Of a stretch of 64,000 nt of DNA, positions 42,574-52,191 are shown in pieces. Source of the DNA: Thalassoglobus sp. JC818 (GTDB lineage Bacteria; Planctomycetota; Planctomycetia; Planctomycetales; Planctomycetaceae); NCBI RefSeq assembly GCF_040717535.1, contig NZ_JBFEFI010000006.1:248001-312000 (forward strand), given 5' to 3'. Within the stretch, counting starts at the first letter, position 1. Every line of letters starts with the position of its first letter. The notes beneath the pieces are model-generated. The model was given only the letters and a program-made list of their open reading frames with translations, was not told the DNA's origin and did no database searches. The translations under genes and the position numbers were made by a program.

Positions 42574-42602
42574 TTAGCCCCGGGTGAGTCACCCGGGGCT
42601 AA
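42574..42602. repeat. REP-like palindrome right of the RAYT gene
   Basis: 29 bp with the same 14-base arms as the left copy but central G instead of C, making it its exact reverse complement. It lies 20 bases after the transposase stop codon. Confidence 0.88.
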
Positions 42603-42660
42603 ACGCACAATTCTCAATCAACTCACTCTCAAGAATCGCAGCAAATTCACGTAACGAATC

Positions 42661-44223
42661 TTAACGAGGCTTCATGCTCTCAAGTTCCTTGAGCCGCTTC
42701 AGTGCATCTTGCTGCTTCAACAATCCATAGTTGATTCCAGCTGCATTGAGCGAAGTTCCCGTCTGGAACGGGTAATCATTGAAGTCTGCAAAGAAAGCCT
42801 TGATCTGCTGCTGAATCGGGACGAGCAACCAAATCTGTCGAGCGTACCAGTCGAGATAACTTCCCCCTTCGTCCATCGCTTTTTCATACGGGTCCATACG
42901 CAGATTCGTGATCATCGCCCACGACGTCACTTTCCGAGTTCCGGCAGCAATGTTCCCCTCGTTCTGTGCAAAGGCAACTTTCCAGTCTTGCCATCGGATG
43001 GCATTCAGGTTCCCGCCCTGATCGAAGTAGAAGATCTGCTCGCGTGGCCCCTTATCTTGCTCCCCTTTGAAGTAGGGAACAAAATTGAACCCGTCGAGGT
43101 GAACACGGAAATCTGTTCCATCGAGCTTGGTTCCTTTAGCCAGTTCTTCTTTCACATCTGTTGCACCGGCAGCAGCACACAACGTCGGGAACCAGTCGAG
43201 GTTCGAAATAATTTCGTTCGAGACACTTCCCGGATCGATAACACCAGGCCAGCGAATCATCATCGGAACGCGGAATCCACCTTCCCAAGTCGTTCCCTTC
43301 TCGCTTCGGAACTGTGTCATCGCTCCATCCGGCCACAGTGCGATTTCCGCCCCATTGTCAGTGCTGTAGATGACAATGGTGTTTTCCGCGATCTTAAGTT
43401 CGTCCAGCAGATCTAAGAGCTGTCCGACATGTCCGTCGTGCTCAACCATTCCGTCTGCATGAATTCCCATGCCGGTCTTGCCGTACGATTCCTTTTTGAG
43501 ATGGGTGAAGACATGCATGCGAGTGGAATTGAACCACATGAAGAACGGTTTCTCCGCTTTCACCTGTCGTTCAATGAAGTCTTTCCCCGCGTCCAGGAAT
43601 TCTTCATCGATCGTTTCCATCCGCTTACTTGTCAGCGCTCCGGTATCCTCGATTTTCCCATCCGCAGAAGAGCGAATCACTCCACGTGGTCCGAATCGCT
43701 TTTTGAACTCCGGGTCCTTCGGATAGAAATAGCCTTCTGGCTCTTCTTCCGCGTTCAAGTGATACAAGTTGCCGAAGAACTCATCGAAACCGTGGTTGGT
43801 CGGCAAATGCTTGTCCTGATCGCCGAGGTGATTCTTTCCGAACTGACCGGTTGCATAGCCTTGATCTTTCAAGACGTTGGCAATGGTCGGCATCCACTCT
43901 GTAATCCCGTGATCATCACCGGGCATCCCGATCGTGAGAAGCCCCGTTCGGAATGGTTCCTGACCGAGAATGAAGCTCGCTCGACCAGCTGTACAACTTT
44001 GCTGACCGTAAGCGTCTGTGAAAAGCATCCCCTCATTGGCGATACGATCAATGTTCGGCGTTTTGTATCCCATCATCCCGCGTGAATATGCACTGATCTG
44101 CGGAATGCCGATATCGTCTCCCCAGATCACAAGAATATTGGGTTTGTCTTGAGCAAAAGTCGATTGCTGATCGACACCGAACAGCGTCATCGCAATCGCA
44201 AGAAACAGCGTGCTTCTCAACAT
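42661..44223 (-). CDS. Sulfatase (arylsulfatase family), secreted
   Basis: 520 residues with a signal peptide (about 1-24). The N-terminal metal site reads NILVIWGDDIGIPQISAY. The formylglycine motif is CTAGRASFI, of the CxAxR type seen in one arylsulfatase branch rather than the commoner CxPxR. GYATGQFGKNHLGD and TIVIYSTDNGAE are further conserved blocks (Lys/His and Asp/Asn metal ligands). It would hydrolyse sulfate esters of polysaccharides or aryl substrates in the periplasm, after Cys oxidation by a formylglycine-generating enzyme not in the window. Downstream it meets the right REP element. Confidence 0.93.
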   Translation of the reverse strand: MLRSTLFLAIAMTLFGVDQQSTFAQDKPNILVIWGDDIGIPQISAYSRGMMGYKTPNIDRIANEGMLFTDAYGQQSCTAGRASFILGQEPFRTGLLTIGMPGDDHGITEWMPTIANVLKDQGYATGQFGKNHLGDQDKHLPTNHGFDEFFGNLYHLNAEEEPEGYFYPKDPEFKKRFGPRGVIRSSADGKIEDTGALTSKRMETIDEEFLDAGKDFIERQVKAEKPFFMWFNSTRMHVFTHLKKESYGKTGMGIHADGMVEHDGHVGQLLDLLDELKIAENTIVIYSTDNGAEIALWPDGAMTQFRSEKGTTWEGGFRVPMMIRWPGVIDPGSVSNEIISNLDWFPTLCAAAGATDVKEELAKGTKLDGTDFRVHLDGFNFVPYFKGEQDKGPREQIFYFDQGGNLNAIRWQDWKVAFAQNEGNIAAGTRKVTSWAMITNLRMDPYEKAMDEGGSYLDWYARQIWLLVPIQQQIKAFFADFNDYPFQTGTSLNAAGINYGLLKQQDALKRLKELESMKPR

Positions 44224-44737
44224 GGTTTCACTTTCTTAGCTCTGAATCCAGAACTTGTATGGAACCACCCGGTAGCCCCGCATAGAGAATTACACCACCG
44301 CAATTCTCTTCCCCGGGCAGCAAACTCGTTCCCGGCATCATGCCATAAGAAAATTTCGAATCCAAGCCTCGCAGCACCAGTCTCCGACAAATGCCGGCAC
44401 CTTTTCAACCAGATGAAGATGTGAAGAAGAAGCGACGTCACCAAGCATCTTGAGCAGCTTCCAAACAAACTGGTTGTTGCTGTTTGCGATTGCAATGAGC
44501 AATCAGCAAGAGGACTTTTGATTCACCACCTGCTCGCTTGACCGACAGGAACGGAAGAGTGTCGAATATCAATCAACGCGTTCAAGCTTCCATTACAGTA
44601 CTCGCAGCTTAGTTTTCAAAGCATCTGCTGACAGAAAATGCATGCTAACTTACTTGCTGGGAGCAATTCTGAACTGAGAATCCGACAATCTTGAACCCCA
44701 ATCAGAAAGGAATGAGCAGAGTGCTCGTGATAGCGAA
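44224..44737. other. Intergenic region between sulfatase and hypothetical gene
   Basis: About 510 bases, divergent. No gene, RNA or clear promoter seen. A 92-codon minus-strand frame (44217-44495) has no domain-like features. Confidence 0.5.
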
Positions 44738-45271
44738 GTGTTAGATCATTCTGAACTCCGAAACCACATCCGAACACTAACCTGTCGTGCATGGGACAGC
44801 TTGAGAAACAGCGAGTATCTAAACCCAAAACTCGACAATGAGCGAGGACTACGGTTTGGGAGACCAAGGCTCATGTTCTGGCGCACCGCTGATGGATTTC
44901 ACGATTACGAACCAGAAACACTGACGGTCTTTCATCCGTTTAAGGACCAATCTCTACTCCTTCGCAAAGCGATCTGGAACCGTTCCTCAGACATGAAGAG
45001 AGTCTTCGAATTCAGCGAGGATCAACACTCATGCGCGGCGTTCATTCCGATTCCAACCATTACCGTTCAAGACGCCACGATCGAAATGGATGAATTCGAA
45101 TCGATCCTCGCCCGAGCAAATGAAATCAGACTGCCGTTCATCTGGCCATGGTCGAACGACCGCGACAGCTTGACTGAAGATGTCGGAAAAGTCGGAATGG
45201 AAGTCTTCGACATCGCCCAGCCGCAAGCAAGCTTGCGACTTGAGTGGGCTGTCGATCCGCCTCCAGAATGA
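44738..45271 (+). CDS. Hypothetical protein, 177 residues
   Basis: GTG start at 44738 and an uninterrupted frame to a stop at 45271. The composition looks protein-like, with conserved-style Trp, Pro and acidic segments such as AIWNRSSDMKRVFEFSEDQH, FIPIPTITVQDATIEMDEFE and IRLPFIWPWSNDRDSLTED. No domain, signal peptide or motif is recognised. It sits between two sulfatases; the downstream one is convergent, about 97 bases away. A cytoplasmic accessory is possible, but no function can be offered. Confidence 0.55.
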   Translation: MLDHSELRNHIRTLTCRAWDSLRNSEYLNPKLDNERGLRFGRPRLMFWRTADGFHDYEPETLTVFHPFKDQSLLLRKAIWNRSSDMKRVFEFSEDQHSCAAFIPIPTITVQDATIEMDEFESILARANEIRLPFIWPWSNDRDSLTEDVGKVGMEVFDIAQPQASLRLEWAVDPPPE

Positions 45272-45368
45272 GAGCCAGTTTTGGAATGGTTCGACCACAT
45301 GTCGAATTGGCTGGAATCCCATCTCAAGCCGTGACGACAAACATTGCGGTTCAACCGCCGCTCACTCC

Positions 45369-46979
45369 TCAGTGACGTTCAAACCTCGAATTGCCGCGAG
45401 CCTTGCACTCTTCCAGAAGCGCCTGCAGCTCCGCCACGATTTCCGGTTGCTCGTAGTAGAGATTCTGAGTCTCACCCGGATCATCTTCGAGATGATAGAG
45501 TTGCCCCGGCGCAGCAGGTGCAGACTCGGGTAAGGCGTACTGCTGTAGTTGTTTCGAGTCGTATCGATTCCCTCCCGACCCTTTGTGGTCGAGAAACTTC
45601 CACGGCCCTTTGCGAATCGCCAGTGCTAGGCTGATCGTTTGATGAAGAACGAAATCACGCGCTGCGCCTGAGTCTTCTCCTTTCAAAGCAGCGAGAAACG
45701 AAACGCTGTCCTCAGCAGCCTCGTCAGGTAGAGGAACTCCCATCAGGTCAGCACATGTCGCCATGATATCCGTTAGACAAACGAGCTGATCAGAGACAGC
45801 TCCGGCCTTCACAACTCCGGGCCATCGAACAATCAACGGAACTCGATGCCCCCCTTCCCAGTTGTCACGTTTCATCCCGCGCCAGGGATTCGCTCCGTCG
45901 TGCTGATATCGCTCACGCATATTGACAACAGTTCCCACTTCCGGACCATTGTCGCTGGTCACGACAACGATGGTTTTCTCAGCGATTCCGAGTTCGCCCA
46001 GCTTCTTCGTAAGCTGACCAACAATGTCATCAAACTCGAAGATGAAGTCGCCATGAGGGCCTGCCTCAGTCTTTCCCTGATAGACCTTGCCCGGAAACGA
46101 CGGCAGGTGGACAGCCTGCATGGAGTGGAACAGGAAGAAAGGCTTCTCTGGATTTCGCTCCACATGGTCATCAAGAAACTGCAGACTCTTCTCAAGGAAA
46201 ACGAGGTCAACTTCTTCGTGATCAAACCCGGGAGCGACGAGCCCCTTGCGACAGTCAAACGACCACTCGTGCTTGGGCAACCGCGATCGATCAAGCACAC
46301 TCACCGGAGGAAATGGAATGAGGTCGTTCTCAATGTACGCGTACAGCCAGTCAGTTGTCGGGCAACAAGCTGTCCCAAAAAACTGATCGAATCCGCGATC
46401 GACCGGTCCGTCCGGAATGGCTCGCGAGTAATCAATCCGCTCGACGCATTCGAGCCCATTCTCGGTAATCGACTCTCCTTGCTCGTCGAAAAAAGTCATC
46501 CCGACATGCCACTTCCCGAACATAGCAGTGGCATAACCTTCATCTCTCAGCATCTCCGGCAACGTCAAACGATCATCAGTAATCAGACAGGGTCCACCCG
46601 CACCGCTGAAGACTCCGCGATAATCCAATCGAAACGCCATCTGCCCGGTCAACAAGCTGTACCGCGTTGGCGTACAAACCGTGGAAGGACTATGCGCATC
46701 GGTGAATTTCATGCCTTCAGCCGCGAGCCCATCCACATGCGGCGTCGGAACCTTCGATTCAGGGTTGTAACAGCCGACGTCACCGTAACCCAAATCGTCC
46801 GCCAGAATGAGAAGGATGTTGGGGCGTTGTGTCTGCTCGGCACAGAGTTTGTTGTCAGACAGCCCCATCAATAGAAACGAGAGGCTGAGAAGCAGTACCC
46901 GGGTCGCGAGTCTGAATCGCCGTTGAGGACAACGACAATACTGAGAACAGCCACGCACTATCGAGAGAAGTGAAACCAT
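45369..46979 (-). CDS. Sulfatase (arylsulfatase family), secreted
   Basis: 536 residues. A long basic N-region precedes a signal-like helix (about 25-40, TRVLLLSLSFLLMGL). The metal site is NILLILADDLGYGDVGCYN, and the canonical formylglycine motif CTPTRYSLLTG is present. MFGKWHVGM and KTIVVVTSDNGPEVG carry further conserved metal ligands. Typical of planctomycete sulfatases that act on marine or plant polysaccharides. Unlike the sulfatase at 42661, it carries the CxPxR form, so the two are probably paralogues with different substrates. Confidence 0.94.
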   Translation of the reverse strand: MVSLLSIVRGCSQYCRCPQRRFRLATRVLLLSLSFLLMGLSDNKLCAEQTQRPNILLILADDLGYGDVGCYNPESKVPTPHVDGLAAEGMKFTDAHSPSTVCTPTRYSLLTGQMAFRLDYRGVFSGAGGPCLITDDRLTLPEMLRDEGYATAMFGKWHVGMTFFDEQGESITENGLECVERIDYSRAIPDGPVDRGFDQFFGTACCPTTDWLYAYIENDLIPFPPVSVLDRSRLPKHEWSFDCRKGLVAPGFDHEEVDLVFLEKSLQFLDDHVERNPEKPFFLFHSMQAVHLPSFPGKVYQGKTEAGPHGDFIFEFDDIVGQLTKKLGELGIAEKTIVVVTSDNGPEVGTVVNMRERYQHDGANPWRGMKRDNWEGGHRVPLIVRWPGVVKAGAVSDQLVCLTDIMATCADLMGVPLPDEAAEDSVSFLAALKGEDSGAARDFVLHQTISLALAIRKGPWKFLDHKGSGGNRYDSKQLQQYALPESAPAAPGQLYHLEDDPGETQNLYYEQPEIVAELQALLEECKARGNSRFERH

Positions 46980-47115
46980 AGTCTCTCTGCCTGTTGGTCT
47001 TCAGAACATCACCCACTTACCAAGCAAGTGGCTTCCATCGCTCGTCAGCTGGCGATTCTAATGAAACACCACCCCCAAAGGCACTCAAGCCATTCAATGA
47101 CTTGCTGTTCGACCT

Positions 47116-47142
47116 GTTCGCCAAATTGCCATCGTGGCGAAC
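47116..47142 (-). terminator. Hairpin behind map
   Basis: Perfect eight-base arms GTTCGCCA / TGGCGAAC with an 11-base loop, three bases after the map stop codon. No U-tract follows, so efficiency is uncertain. Confidence 0.45.
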
Positions 47143-47144
47143 AC

Positions 47145-47927
47145 TTACTTTTCGCCCACGCCTTCAGTCAGACGAATCGGACCATCTTCGGTCAACGCGA
47201 CTGTGTGTTCGAAGTGGACGCTTCGTTTGCCATCGGCAGTCACCACTGTCCACTGATCTTTCAGGACTCGAATGTCCGAAGTTCCGCCGTTCAACATTGG
47301 CTCGACCGCCAACACCAATCCGGGCTGAAGTTCGAAGTCATCCCGTTGCAGAGATTCCGTTGTGTAGTTGGGAACCTGAGGCCCTTCGTGCATTTCTCGG
47401 CCAATCCCGTGTCCCACGAACTGTTCCACCAGAGACAGCCGTTTTGTTTTGGCGAGCTTCATCATCTTCTTGGCCACTGTCGACCACTTCTTCTGCCTGC
47501 CCATCTGCTCGATGGCAACGTTCAACATTTCTTCACCGACATCGAGCAGGTGTTGCGACTCCGCATCAACATCGCCTACCGGATAGGTCCAGGCAGCATC
47601 ACCGCACCAACCGTGAATTCGGCAGCCGGTGTCAACACTCAAGATATCCCCACTCTTCAGGGGTTCCGTCGAAGGAATTCCATGGACAACCTGTTCGTTC
47701 GGACTCATGCACGTCACGGACGGGAACGGGGTTGTGCCTTCACCGGGATACCCTTTGAAGAGCGGTTCTGCGTCCTGAGCTGCGAAGAATTCCTCGACCG
47801 CTTGATCGATTTCCAGAGTCGTCACACCGGGTTCGATCATCTCTCGAACAATCCGATGAGCACGAGCGACGAGCTCACCAGCATCTCGCATCAATCCGAT
47901 TTCACGCTTACTTTTCAGCGTAATCAT
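47145..47927 (-). CDS. map: Methionine aminopeptidase, type I
   Basis: 260 residues from ATG 47927 (GGGAG seven bases upstream). It removes the initiator methionine from nascent proteins. Metal ligands are visible in [16 protein letters not shown] (Asp, Asp), [10 protein letters not shown] (His), VEPML (Glu) and [11 protein letters not shown] (Glu). The catalytic His lies in VVHGIPS. It follows secY as in many spc operons, but a hairpin terminator at 47976-47999 separates them. No infA, rpmJ or alpha-operon genes follow, so the cluster is broken here. Confidence 0.95.
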   Translation of the reverse strand: MITLKSKREIGLMRDAGELVARAHRIVREMIEPGVTTLEIDQAVEEFFAAQDAEPLFKGYPGEGTTPFPSVTCMSPNEQVVHGIPSTEPLKSGDILSVDTGCRIHGWCGDAAWTYPVGDVDAESQHLLDVGEEMLNVAIEQMGRQKKWSTVAKKMMKLAKTKRLSLVEQFVGHGIGREMHEGPQVPNYTTESLQRDDFELQPGLVLAVEPMLNGGTSDIRVLKDQWTVVTADGKRSVHFEHTVALTEDGPIRLTEGVGEK

Positions 47928-47975
47928 GACAAGCTCCCAGACTCGCTGTCTCACAGTTCTGCTGAATCAAACGAA

Positions 47976-47999
47976 AACACCCGGCTCACGCCGGGTGTT
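47976..47999 (-). terminator. Intrinsic terminator behind secY
   Basis: Ten-base stem AACACCCGGC / GCCGGGTGTT with loop TCAC; on the minus strand the stem is followed by TTCGTTT. It lies 36 bases after the secY stop and about 48 before map. Confidence 0.8.
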
Positions 48000-48035
48000 G
48001 ATTCTCAAACTAAAATTGAAGCTCGATACTTCCAA

Positions 48036-49394
48036 TTAAACTTCTTCTGACTCCAGCATTCCTGGCTTGTTTCGCATCACAAGATGGCTGTCAATTTTCT
48101 GAACAAGGTCCAGAGCCACAGAGACGACAATCAGAAGGCCGGTTCCCCCGTAGAAACTGGCTACTAGGAATGAAATATCCATTCCCATGGCGACGAGTGT
48201 CGGGATGATTGCAATCAATGCGAGGAACCCTGCTCCGACATAGGTAATGCGAGTCATCACCTGATCGAGATATCGTTCTGTGTGCGTCCCAGGACGATAA
48301 CCCGGAACGAAGCTTCCATAGTCCTTCAAGTTCTCAGCCATGTCCTTCGGGTTGAAGGTGATGCTCGTCCAGAAGTAACAGAAGAAGAAGATCAAAGCGA
48401 CATTCAACAAGTTGTAAACGAGTCCACGTCCACCGGAGAACGTCCCTTCTGCCTGAGCCAGGAACCAGTTTTCTGGGAACTGCTGACTCAACCAGCTGAA
48501 GATAAACATTGGGAACATAAGCAAGCTGGATGCAAAAATGATTGGCATCACGCCAGCCTGATTCACTCGCAATGGAAGAAACTGTCGTTGCCCGCCCAAA
48601 ACACGCCGACCGCGAACGTGTTTAGCACTTTGAATTGGAATCCTTCGCGTTGCCTGAGTGATCGCAATGACGCCCAGAACAACCGCGACAAAGATCACTC
48701 CCAGCGGCAACAACTTATCAATTCCGGCGTCGGTTCCGAGCCCGATCCCGCTTCTCATCGCAGGTCGCAGCAGTTCCATTCCCGCCGACGGCATCTGAGC
48801 CAGAATACCTGCCATGATCAACAGGCTGATTCCGTTGCCGATCCCATATTCGTCGATCTGCTCACCGATCCACATCAGCAGAAGCGTTCCGGTCGTCATC
48901 GTGATCGTGGCCACTATGTGGAAGAAGAAAGTATTGTACTCTTCGAGCACCAAACCGTTTCCAATCCCACCGCCGCTCAACACGCGAATCCAGAAGTAAC
49001 TCTGAGCAAGACAGATAGCGACTGTTGCGTACCGAGTATATTCGTTGATCTTCTTCCGACCGGTTTCGCCTTCTTTCTGAAGAGCTTCAAGCGGTGGATA
49101 GACCTGTCCCAGCAACTGGAAGATGATCGATGCCGAGATATACGGCATGATTCCAAGCCCGAAGATCGTCGCGTTTCCAAGTTGAGAAGCTGAAAGCAAA
49201 GCAACAGCTTGGAGCATTTGCCCCATTCCCTGCTGGCTTGCCATCTTCTTGAATGTTTCCGCGAACTGCGCCTGGTCGATGAATGGCAGCGGAATCGAAA
49301 AGCCCATCCGATACACTGCCAGCAAGATCAGCGTGATGTAAATCTTCTGGCGAAGCTCGGGAATTGTAAAAACGGTTCGCAAGCGAGAGAGCAT
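48036..49394 (-). CDS. secY: Protein translocase subunit SecY
   Basis: 452 residues with ten predicted membrane helices. The N-terminus is typical (RLRTVFTIPELRQKIYITLILLAVYRMG), followed by the plug region and loops with GLGIMPYISASIIFQLL, PLEALQKEGETGRKKINEYTRYATV and IPIQSAKHVRGRRVLGGQRQFLPLRVNQAGVMPIIFASSLL. SecY forms the channel of the Sec translocon for secreted and membrane proteins. It is the last gene of the ribosomal cluster, 186 bases after rplO, and ends at a strong terminator. Confidence 0.97.
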   Translation of the reverse strand: MLSRLRTVFTIPELRQKIYITLILLAVYRMGFSIPLPFIDQAQFAETFKKMASQQGMGQMLQAVALLSASQLGNATIFGLGIMPYISASIIFQLLGQVYPPLEALQKEGETGRKKINEYTRYATVAICLAQSYFWIRVLSGGGIGNGLVLEEYNTFFFHIVATITMTTGTLLLMWIGEQIDEYGIGNGISLLIMAGILAQMPSAGMELLRPAMRSGIGLGTDAGIDKLLPLGVIFVAVVLGVIAITQATRRIPIQSAKHVRGRRVLGGQRQFLPLRVNQAGVMPIIFASSLLMFPMFIFSWLSQQFPENWFLAQAEGTFSGGRGLVYNLLNVALIFFFCYFWTSITFNPKDMAENLKDYGSFVPGYRPGTHTERYLDQVMTRITYVGAGFLALIAIIPTLVAMGMDISFLVASFYGGTGLLIVVSVALDLVQKIDSHLVMRNKPGMLESEEV

Positions 49395-49580
49395 TAAACA
49401 ACGTCCTTATCGTCAACCGCTCGGTCAATCCCAGGCCGAACGGACTCAGTGCTCGTTGTTATTTTCTAGAGCACAACTGTCCATACGAGCCGAACTGCAC
49501 AGGGGTTAACGCATTCACAACGATCCGTGCAAGTCCAATTGTGCGTAAATCCACCAAACTCACTGACTTCATCCAAAACA

Positions 49581-50054
49581 CTATTCGCTTGCGCTCTGTG
49601 AAGCTTTGGAGATTTCAATTGTTTTTCCACCGGCAGCTTCGATTTTCTCTTTTGCGGACTTTGAGAACCGGTGTGCGTGAACGGTCAACTTCCGTGACAG
49701 TTCTCCGTCACCCAGAATCTTGATGAAGTCATAAGATCCCTTTGCGAGACCGAATTTCTTCAACGATTCAGGAGTCACTTCTGCACCGTCTTCGAACTGT
49801 TCGTTCAATGTTGAGACGTTGACAGCGATGACTTTCTTGGCGAAAGCATTGTTGTTGAAGCCGCGTTTCGCGACGAGTCGGAACAGAGGCATCTGTCCAC
49901 CCGCGAAACCCAGTCGGCGTGAATGACCACTACGGCTGCCTTCACCCTTATGTCCGCGACCGGAAGTCTTCCCGTGTCCGGAACCAGGTCCGCGACCAAC
50001 GCGCTTGCGTTTCTTGTGCTTATGAATTCCGTCGTGTACGTCATTGATAATCAT
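49581..50054 (-). CDS. rplO: 50S ribosomal protein L15
   Basis: 157 residues. The N-terminal basic glycine-rich segment ([21 protein letters not shown]) and [19 protein letters not shown] are diagnostic. The start codon overlaps the rpsE stop by one base, so translation is coupled. rpmD (L30), usually between S5 and L15, is absent. Confidence 0.97.
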   Translation of the reverse strand: MIINDVHDGIHKHKKRKRVGRGPGSGHGKTSGRGHKGEGSRSGHSRRLGFAGGQMPLFRLVAKRGFNNNAFAKKVIAVNVSTLNEQFEDGAEVTPESLKKFGLAKGSYDFIKILGDGELSRKLTVHAHRFSKSAKEKIEAAGGKTIEISKASQSASE

Positions 50055-50548
50055 TAGACTTCTACTCCACGCAAGCGAGCAACGTGATCCCGTGTTCGCA
50101 GTTTCGACAAAGCGTCAAATGTCGCTTTCACCAGATTGACCGGGTTACTCGACCCACGACTCTTGGTGAGAATGTCTGTTACACCAGCGAGTTCGACAAC
50201 GGCGCGAACAGTCTCACCTGCGATAATTCCTGTACCAGGAGCAGCAGGCACAAGCACGACTCGTGAAGCACCGAAACGACCTTCAACCTGGTGAGGGATG
50301 GTCGTTCCATCGAGTGCGACGTCTTGCAGACGTCGATTCGCTTGTTTGGTCGCCTTTTCAACGGCGATTGGAACTTCCGTTCCTTTGCCGTAACCGTACC
50401 CGACACGACTGCTCTCGTCACCGACAACAACCAGCGCGGCAAAGCTGAATCGTCGACCACCTTTAACCACACAGGCACACCGACGAATCTGCACGACTCG
50501 TTCAGGATTCTTCGTAGAATGACCTTGTCCGCTATCTTGTTGCGCCAC
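50054..50548 (-). CDS. rpsE: 30S ribosomal protein S5
   Basis: 164 residues from a GTG start, with GGAG upstream. The family core is [48 protein letters not shown] and [19 protein letters not shown]. Part of the small-subunit decoding region and fidelity. It overlaps rplO directly, showing L30 is missing. Confidence 0.97.
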   Translation of the reverse strand: MAQQDSGQGHSTKNPERVVQIRRCACVVKGGRRFSFAALVVVGDESSRVGYGYGKGTEVPIAVEKATKQANRRLQDVALDGTTIPHQVEGRFGASRVVLVPAAPGTGIIAGETVRAVVELAGVTDILTKSRGSSNPVNLVKATFDALSKLRTRDHVARLRGVEV

Positions 50549-50622
50549 TGTGGCAACTCCTGATCAATAAATTGAAATCGTGAAGAAGTCGGCCTTTGAA
50601 TTCTGCCGACATCCCCGATGTT

Positions 50623-50988
50623 CTAAACTTCAACGCCTGCTTCACGGACACCGTCCGCGATCGCCGCAACACGGCCATGATACTTGTACGATCCACGATC
50701 GAATGCAACTTTCTTGATACCGGCTGCTACGGCACGTTCGCCCAGAGTTTTCCCGACGAGCTTCGCTACTTCAACCGTTCCGTGTGGCTTGCCTGCCCCG
50801 CCGAGGTCACCTTCCAATGAACTCGCAGAAACGAGAGTCCGGCCCGATTCATCATCGATGATCTGAGCGGAGACGTTCCGATTGCTCCGAAACACAGACA
50901 ACCGGAGTTGCCCCGTCGCTCGGACGCGATTTCGAACATGATAACGCCGACGAACTCGTTGGCCGGCAATTCGCCTTTGTACCTTCAT
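50623..50988 (-). CDS. rplR: 50S ribosomal protein L18
   Basis: 121 residues. Conserved segments are RRRYHVRNRVRATGQLRLSVFRSNRNVSAQIIDD and FDRGSYKYHGRVAAIADGVREAGVEV at the C-terminus. Binds 5S rRNA. Lies between rpsE and rplF, with 74 bases before rpsE. Confidence 0.97.
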   Translation of the reverse strand: MKVQRRIAGQRVRRRYHVRNRVRATGQLRLSVFRSNRNVSAQIIDDESGRTLVSASSLEGDLGGAGKPHGTVEVAKLVGKTLGERAVAAGIKKVAFDRGSYKYHGRVAAIADGVREAGVEV

Positions 50989-51066
50989 GATTGACTTCCA
51001 ATAATTTCCGAACCGGCAATTTAACTCATCAATGTGAATCGAACAAATGTCGTCGACAAATCGCTG

Positions 51067-51612
51067 TTAGCTACCGAATGCCTTACCAGCTTTACGACGA
51101 ACATGTTCTCCCTCGTAACGAATCCCTTTGCCTTTGTATGGTTCAGGAGGTCGGACTCGGCGAATGTTCGCTGCGAATTGACCCACAGCGTGTTTGTCAC
51201 AACTCTTCACGACAATTTGAGTCGTGGACGGCAACTCGCACGAGACGTTCTCCGGCACTGGGAGGCGAATTGTATTCGCAAATCCCACTTGTAAAGCGAG
51301 TTCTTTACCGTTCAGTGTCGCTTGATAACCGACACCTTGAATTTCCAACTTGCGAACGAATGGCTCTTGAACACCAGCCACCATGTTCGCGACGAGTGCC
51401 CGAGTCAGTCCGTGCAGAGCGCGGCTTTGTCGCTGCTCATTGGGGCGTTCAACACGAATTTCACGTGAATCTCCATCCCAAACGACGTTCATCAACGGAT
51501 GATGGTCAAACGACAACTCGCCGTGTTTTCCCTTAACGCGAACAGTGCCACCGTCGATTGCAACATCGACACCGTCAGCAACAGGGATAGGCTTTTTACC
51601 AATTCTTGACAT
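51067..51612 (-). CDS. rplF: 50S ribosomal protein L6
   Basis: 181 residues from ATG 51612; a GTG at 51621 is possible, but SRIGKKPI is the usual N-terminus. Family pieces include HGELSFDH, NMVAGVQEPFVRKLEIQGVGYQA and the C-terminal RRVRPPEPYKGKGIRYEGEHVRRKAGK. Located near the GTPase-associated centre of the large subunit. Confidence 0.96.
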   Translation of the reverse strand: MSRIGKKPIPVADGVDVAIDGGTVRVKGKHGELSFDHHPLMNVVWDGDSREIRVERPNEQRQSRALHGLTRALVANMVAGVQEPFVRKLEIQGVGYQATLNGKELALQVGFANTIRLPVPENVSCELPSTTQIVVKSCDKHAVGQFAANIRRVRPPEPYKGKGIRYEGEHVRRKAGKAFGS

Positions 51613-51673
51613 GTCTTCCACCTGCAGTTCAGATCAACATTCCGCGAAGAATGCGAACTGTTTCATCTGATCA

Positions 51674-52069
51674 CTACCACACTTCACACAAAACTTCGCC
51701 ACCGACGTTCTTTTTTCGAGCTTCCCGGCTACTCAGAACCCCTTGGTTCGTCGACAGCACGCAAATCCCCATGCCGTTCAAGACTTCTGGGATGCTGTGA
51801 CGATCTGAGTAGATTCGTCGCCCTGGCTTGCTGATTCGAGCGATTCGCTGAATCACACGTTCGCCAGTTGGGCTGTACTTGAGGTTGATACGAAGAACCG
51901 ACTGCGGATGCTCTTCAACGACTTCGTAGTCCCAAATATAACCCTCACGCTGCAACACCTCGGCAATTCCGACCTTCACTTTGGATGTCGGAATATCGAC
52001 GAATGGACGCTCGATCTGAATCGCATTGCGAATTCGAGTAAGCATGTCGGCAATCGGATCAGTCATCAT
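51674..52069 (-). CDS. rpsH: 30S ribosomal protein S8
   Basis: 131 residues from ATG 52069, giving the usual start MMTDPIADMLTRIRNA; longer frames to 52090 are not needed. The C-terminal STNQGVLSSREARKKNVGGEVLCEVW is typical. Binds central-domain 16S rRNA. Follows rpsN in the standard order. Confidence 0.96.
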   Translation of the reverse strand: MMTDPIADMLTRIRNAIQIERPFVDIPTSKVKVGIAEVLQREGYIWDYEVVEEHPQSVLRINLKYSPTGERVIQRIARISKPGRRIYSDRHSIPEVLNGMGICVLSTNQGVLSSREARKKNVGGEVLCEVW

Positions 52070-52191
52070 TGTTGATACAACCTCAAACACTTTTCAGCGC
52101 TAAATTTGGCGGCCCTGACCGCCAATCAACGATCTCTTCGCAACTTGAACAAGAAAAACAAGGAACGAGGATCGTACCCGTCCCGCGACTG

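Noticed and set aside
47028-48050. 340- and 254-codon plus-strand frames over map
   Set aside because: map on the minus strand carries all metal ligands; these are shadows.
48282-49193. 303-codon plus-strand frame over secY
   Set aside because: Antisense of a canonical SecY.
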